This document shows positions 62,469-64,000 of a stretch of 64,000 nucleotides of DNA, piece by piece. Position numbers and translations under genes: made by a program. Position 1 is the stretch's first letter; every line of letters begins with the position of its first letter. The stretch is from Anaerohabitans sp964387285 (GTDB taxonomy: Bacteria > Zhuqueibacterota > Zhuqueibacteria > Residuimicrobiales > Residuimicrobiaceae), in contig CAYLWO010000005.1 in NCBI GenBank assembly GCA_964387285.1, positions 62,001 to 126,000 of the forward strand, in the 5' to 3' direction. The notes under the pieces are model-generated. The model searched no databases. It was given only the letters and a program-made list of their open reading frames with translations, and had not been told where the DNA came from.

Positions 62469-62584
62469 GAAACCCCGGACCCCGGATGTGGCCGCGTTTT
62501 TTGCGGCCACTCCGGGTGTCTCTCGGCGCATGATCAATGAGTTAAAAAACACCCGGGGTCACAAAAACCGTGACCCCGGGGTTG
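62469..62584 (-). repeat. Two-hairpin dispersed element, full inverted copy
   Basis: Read on the minus strand it gives AACCCCGGGGTCACGG, TTTTTGTGACCCCGGG, then GAGACACCCGGAGTGGCCGC with its GCGGCCACATCCGGGG partner, in the order of the element at 10177. It lies in the 469-base gap 62124-62592, between the GH3 promoter and the URO-D gene; the rest of the gap is AT-rich with no gene. Confidence 0.87.
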
Positions 62585-62592
62585 CTTCCGGT

Positions 62593-63630
62593 TTATCCGG
62601 GTTGTGAATGTCTGACTGCTTTAATAAATGCGTTTAAATTTTGCGAAGAAACGCCTGGCGGCATGCCGCCGCCACACGAAAAAATGACTCGGCTTGTGTC
62701 GGTTAAATCCGTCAGCAACCCGCGAGCGGCGCCAGAGATTTGTGCGACCGTGCCGTTGGCCAATACATCGCGTGGAGGTATATTGCCCAGTAAGGTTACC
62801 TGGTGGTTGGTCCATTTTTTCACTTCAGATAATGGAACATCAAAACCCATGTTGAACAGGTTGACGCCCATCTCCGGCAGAAAAGGAGCGGAGACTTTGC
62901 AGGCAGCGTCGTTATGCAGAAATTTCACCGAAACGTCGGCATGATAAATCTCTTTTAAATAGGCAAGCCCGAATTCGCGAAACTCCTCCTCACCTATAAA
63001 GCCGATGATGTCATCCAATAAAAAAATGCCATCGATGGACGGAAAGGTTTCCATTTGCAGATGCAGCCAATCTTTAAGGAACCGGGCGATTTTTTTCAGC
63101 AAGAGATGGGCCTGGTCCGGCTGCAACATCATGGTGGTTAAAAATTCCGTCGAGCCCATCAAATAGCTGGCGATGTTCAGCGGACCGCGCGCCACGGCAA
63201 AGCGGATATCGTGGCCTGCTTGCTGGATTTTCGGCTGCGCCAGTTTCAGACGATTCAGCACCAGAGGCAATAAACCGTCGGTTTTCGGATTTGGTTGCGG
63301 CAATTCAGCAATGTCGTCTGCTGAGCGAATCACCTTATGTGCATGCGGAAATTCATTGGCCGGAAAAGAACAGCGTGCGCCAAATGCGGACGGCTCTGTA
63401 CACATGCCGTATTCGGACCAGAATCCGGGCAGTAACAGCACATCAGGGAATTCCCGGGTCGCTTTCAAATTGGCCTGCAACCACAGATCATCATTGGTAA
63501 AGTAATCGATAATGCGAATTCCGTACCAGTTGGGCAGCCACGGACAATCGATAATAAAACCGATTGGCAACGGCTGCACTGTTTCGCCGCGGATGATTTT
63601 AAGCAATAATTCCCATTGAGGACCTGTCAT
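62593..63630 (-). CDS. Uroporphyrinogen decarboxylase (URO-D) family protein
   Basis: 345 residues, the full URO-D TIM-barrel length: FIIDCPWLPNWYGIRIIDYF, FAVARGPLNIASYLMGS, VNLFNMGFDVPLSEVKKW and VTLLGNIPPRDVLANGT along the barrel. The RFAxPG-type N-terminal arginine motif of true HemE is not seen, and no haem genes are nearby, so a methyltransferase-type (MtaA/CmuA-like) or unknown reaction is more likely. An AAAGGT site precedes the ATG. Confidence 0.88.
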   Translation of the reverse strand: MTGPQWELLLKIIRGETVQPLPIGFIIDCPWLPNWYGIRIIDYFTNDDLWLQANLKATREFPDVLLLPGFWSEYGMCTEPSAFGARCSFPANEFPHAHKVIRSADDIAELPQPNPKTDGLLPLVLNRLKLAQPKIQQAGHDIRFAVARGPLNIASYLMGSTEFLTTMMLQPDQAHLLLKKIARFLKDWLHLQMETFPSIDGIFLLDDIIGFIGEEEFREFGLAYLKEIYHADVSVKFLHNDAACKVSAPFLPEMGVNLFNMGFDVPLSEVKKWTNHQVTLLGNIPPRDVLANGTVAQISGAARGLLTDLTDTSRVIFSCGGGMPPGVSSQNLNAFIKAVRHSQPG

Positions 63631-64000
63631 GACCTTTGTACCTTTCGCTTGGACGAATTATGATGCAGTGATGCTTATTCAAATCACCATTGCCAAATGC
63701 AACTTATTGTGTTAAGAGTTTTTTTTCGCATAAAAGGGCAACAAAATCTTTAAGCAGTACACCTATTGCGATAGGAAAAGATGTCCACCTTTTTTTCGCT
63801 GCTGTTTTTTCGTTTGTTTGCAGTTCTGCTGTGCTAAACATTTTCAACCAATCTCCTGCTCATCCGCAGATGACGCAGATGTTCGCAGATAACATTCGGA
63901 TGGCGACATTTCTGCGTCTATCTGCGCAATCTGCGGATTATTGTACTATTCATTTCAGTTTATCTAGGTTGGGGTATAGCCGGATTAAAACTCTCTGGCG
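63631..64000. other. Gene-free right edge with an ATCTGCG-type repeat
   Basis: About 370 bases without a supported gene. 63865-63945 contains a degenerate run of CATCCGCAGATGACGCAGAT, then ATCTGCGCAATCTGCGG, a low-order inverted and direct repeat that looks like a dispersed element. Confidence 0.6.

Overview
The window comes from a bacterium of the FCB superphylum, most likely an uncultured lineage near KSB1, Calditrichaeota or Ignavibacteria. The basis is three complete secreted proteins ending in a domain that starts with YPNPFN and closes on a short hydrophobic-plus-arginine tail (a fourth, cut by the window edge, shows only the last part), beta-barrel proteins with amphipathic C-termini, and many secreted carbohydrate-active proteins. 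No rRNA or tRNA was found, so the lineage is inference. A run of exactly 100 N inside one gene (58630-58729) shows this is a scaffolded draft assembly.

Layout. 1-261: tail of a secreted protein. 639-1928: a barrel/coiled-coil/TPR protein. 2309-9086 (minus): a five-gene operon with an uncharacterised secreted protein, a FecR protein, a large outer-membrane protein, a CHASE2 adenylate cyclase and a small conserved protein. 9367-13971 (plus): an SDR enzyme, then a zinc/manganese ABC transporter operon carrying a cupin and a CDP-alcohol phosphatidyltransferase. 14083-19317 (minus): heparinase-like protein, U32 peptidase and DUF1080 protein, divergent from a sodium:solute symporter (19472-21178). 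21507-27120: two tandem giant beta-propeller proteins. 27222-33133 (minus): tandem amidohydrolase, S9 peptidase, CDF-like membrane protein and class III aminotransferase. 33247-42779 (plus): a second heparinase-like protein, CorA, a zinc-finger protein, LexA, a HEAT protein, a methyltransferase, a broken REP-type transposase, a PNPOx-like protein, an SGNH lipoprotein and an ImuB-like Y-family polymerase. 43320-43960: VapBC. 44305-47101 (minus): class II UvrA with a PadR regulator. 47383-50291: a parallel beta-helix protein and a DUF1848 protein. 50343-63630: a carbohydrate-use region with GH26, an (alpha/alpha)6 glycosidase, a GPH sugar transporter, a PfkB kinase, a GH116-like enzyme, GH3 and a URO-D family protein.

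Genes working together. The 55-62 kb block reads as a glycoside catabolic unit: GH3 and GH116-like enzymes lack visible signal peptides and would act in the cytoplasm on sugars imported by the GPH transporter, with PfkB phosphorylating a product. A sigma70-type promoter overlapping a LacI-type palindrome lies just upstream of GH3. The 14-19 kb and 33 kb heparinase-like proteins and the secreted GH26 and beta-helix proteins extend the polysaccharide theme.

The most distinctive feature outside the genes is the density of dispersed palindromic repeats. There are at least six families. They include a 29-bp palindrome present four times, a two-hairpin element of about 115 bp with two full copies and one partial, and a REP-like multi-hairpin family that brackets the broken Y1 transposase and has solo copies elsewhere. 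Several repeats sit at gene ends and appear to supply the last codons or the stop codon of the neighbouring gene.
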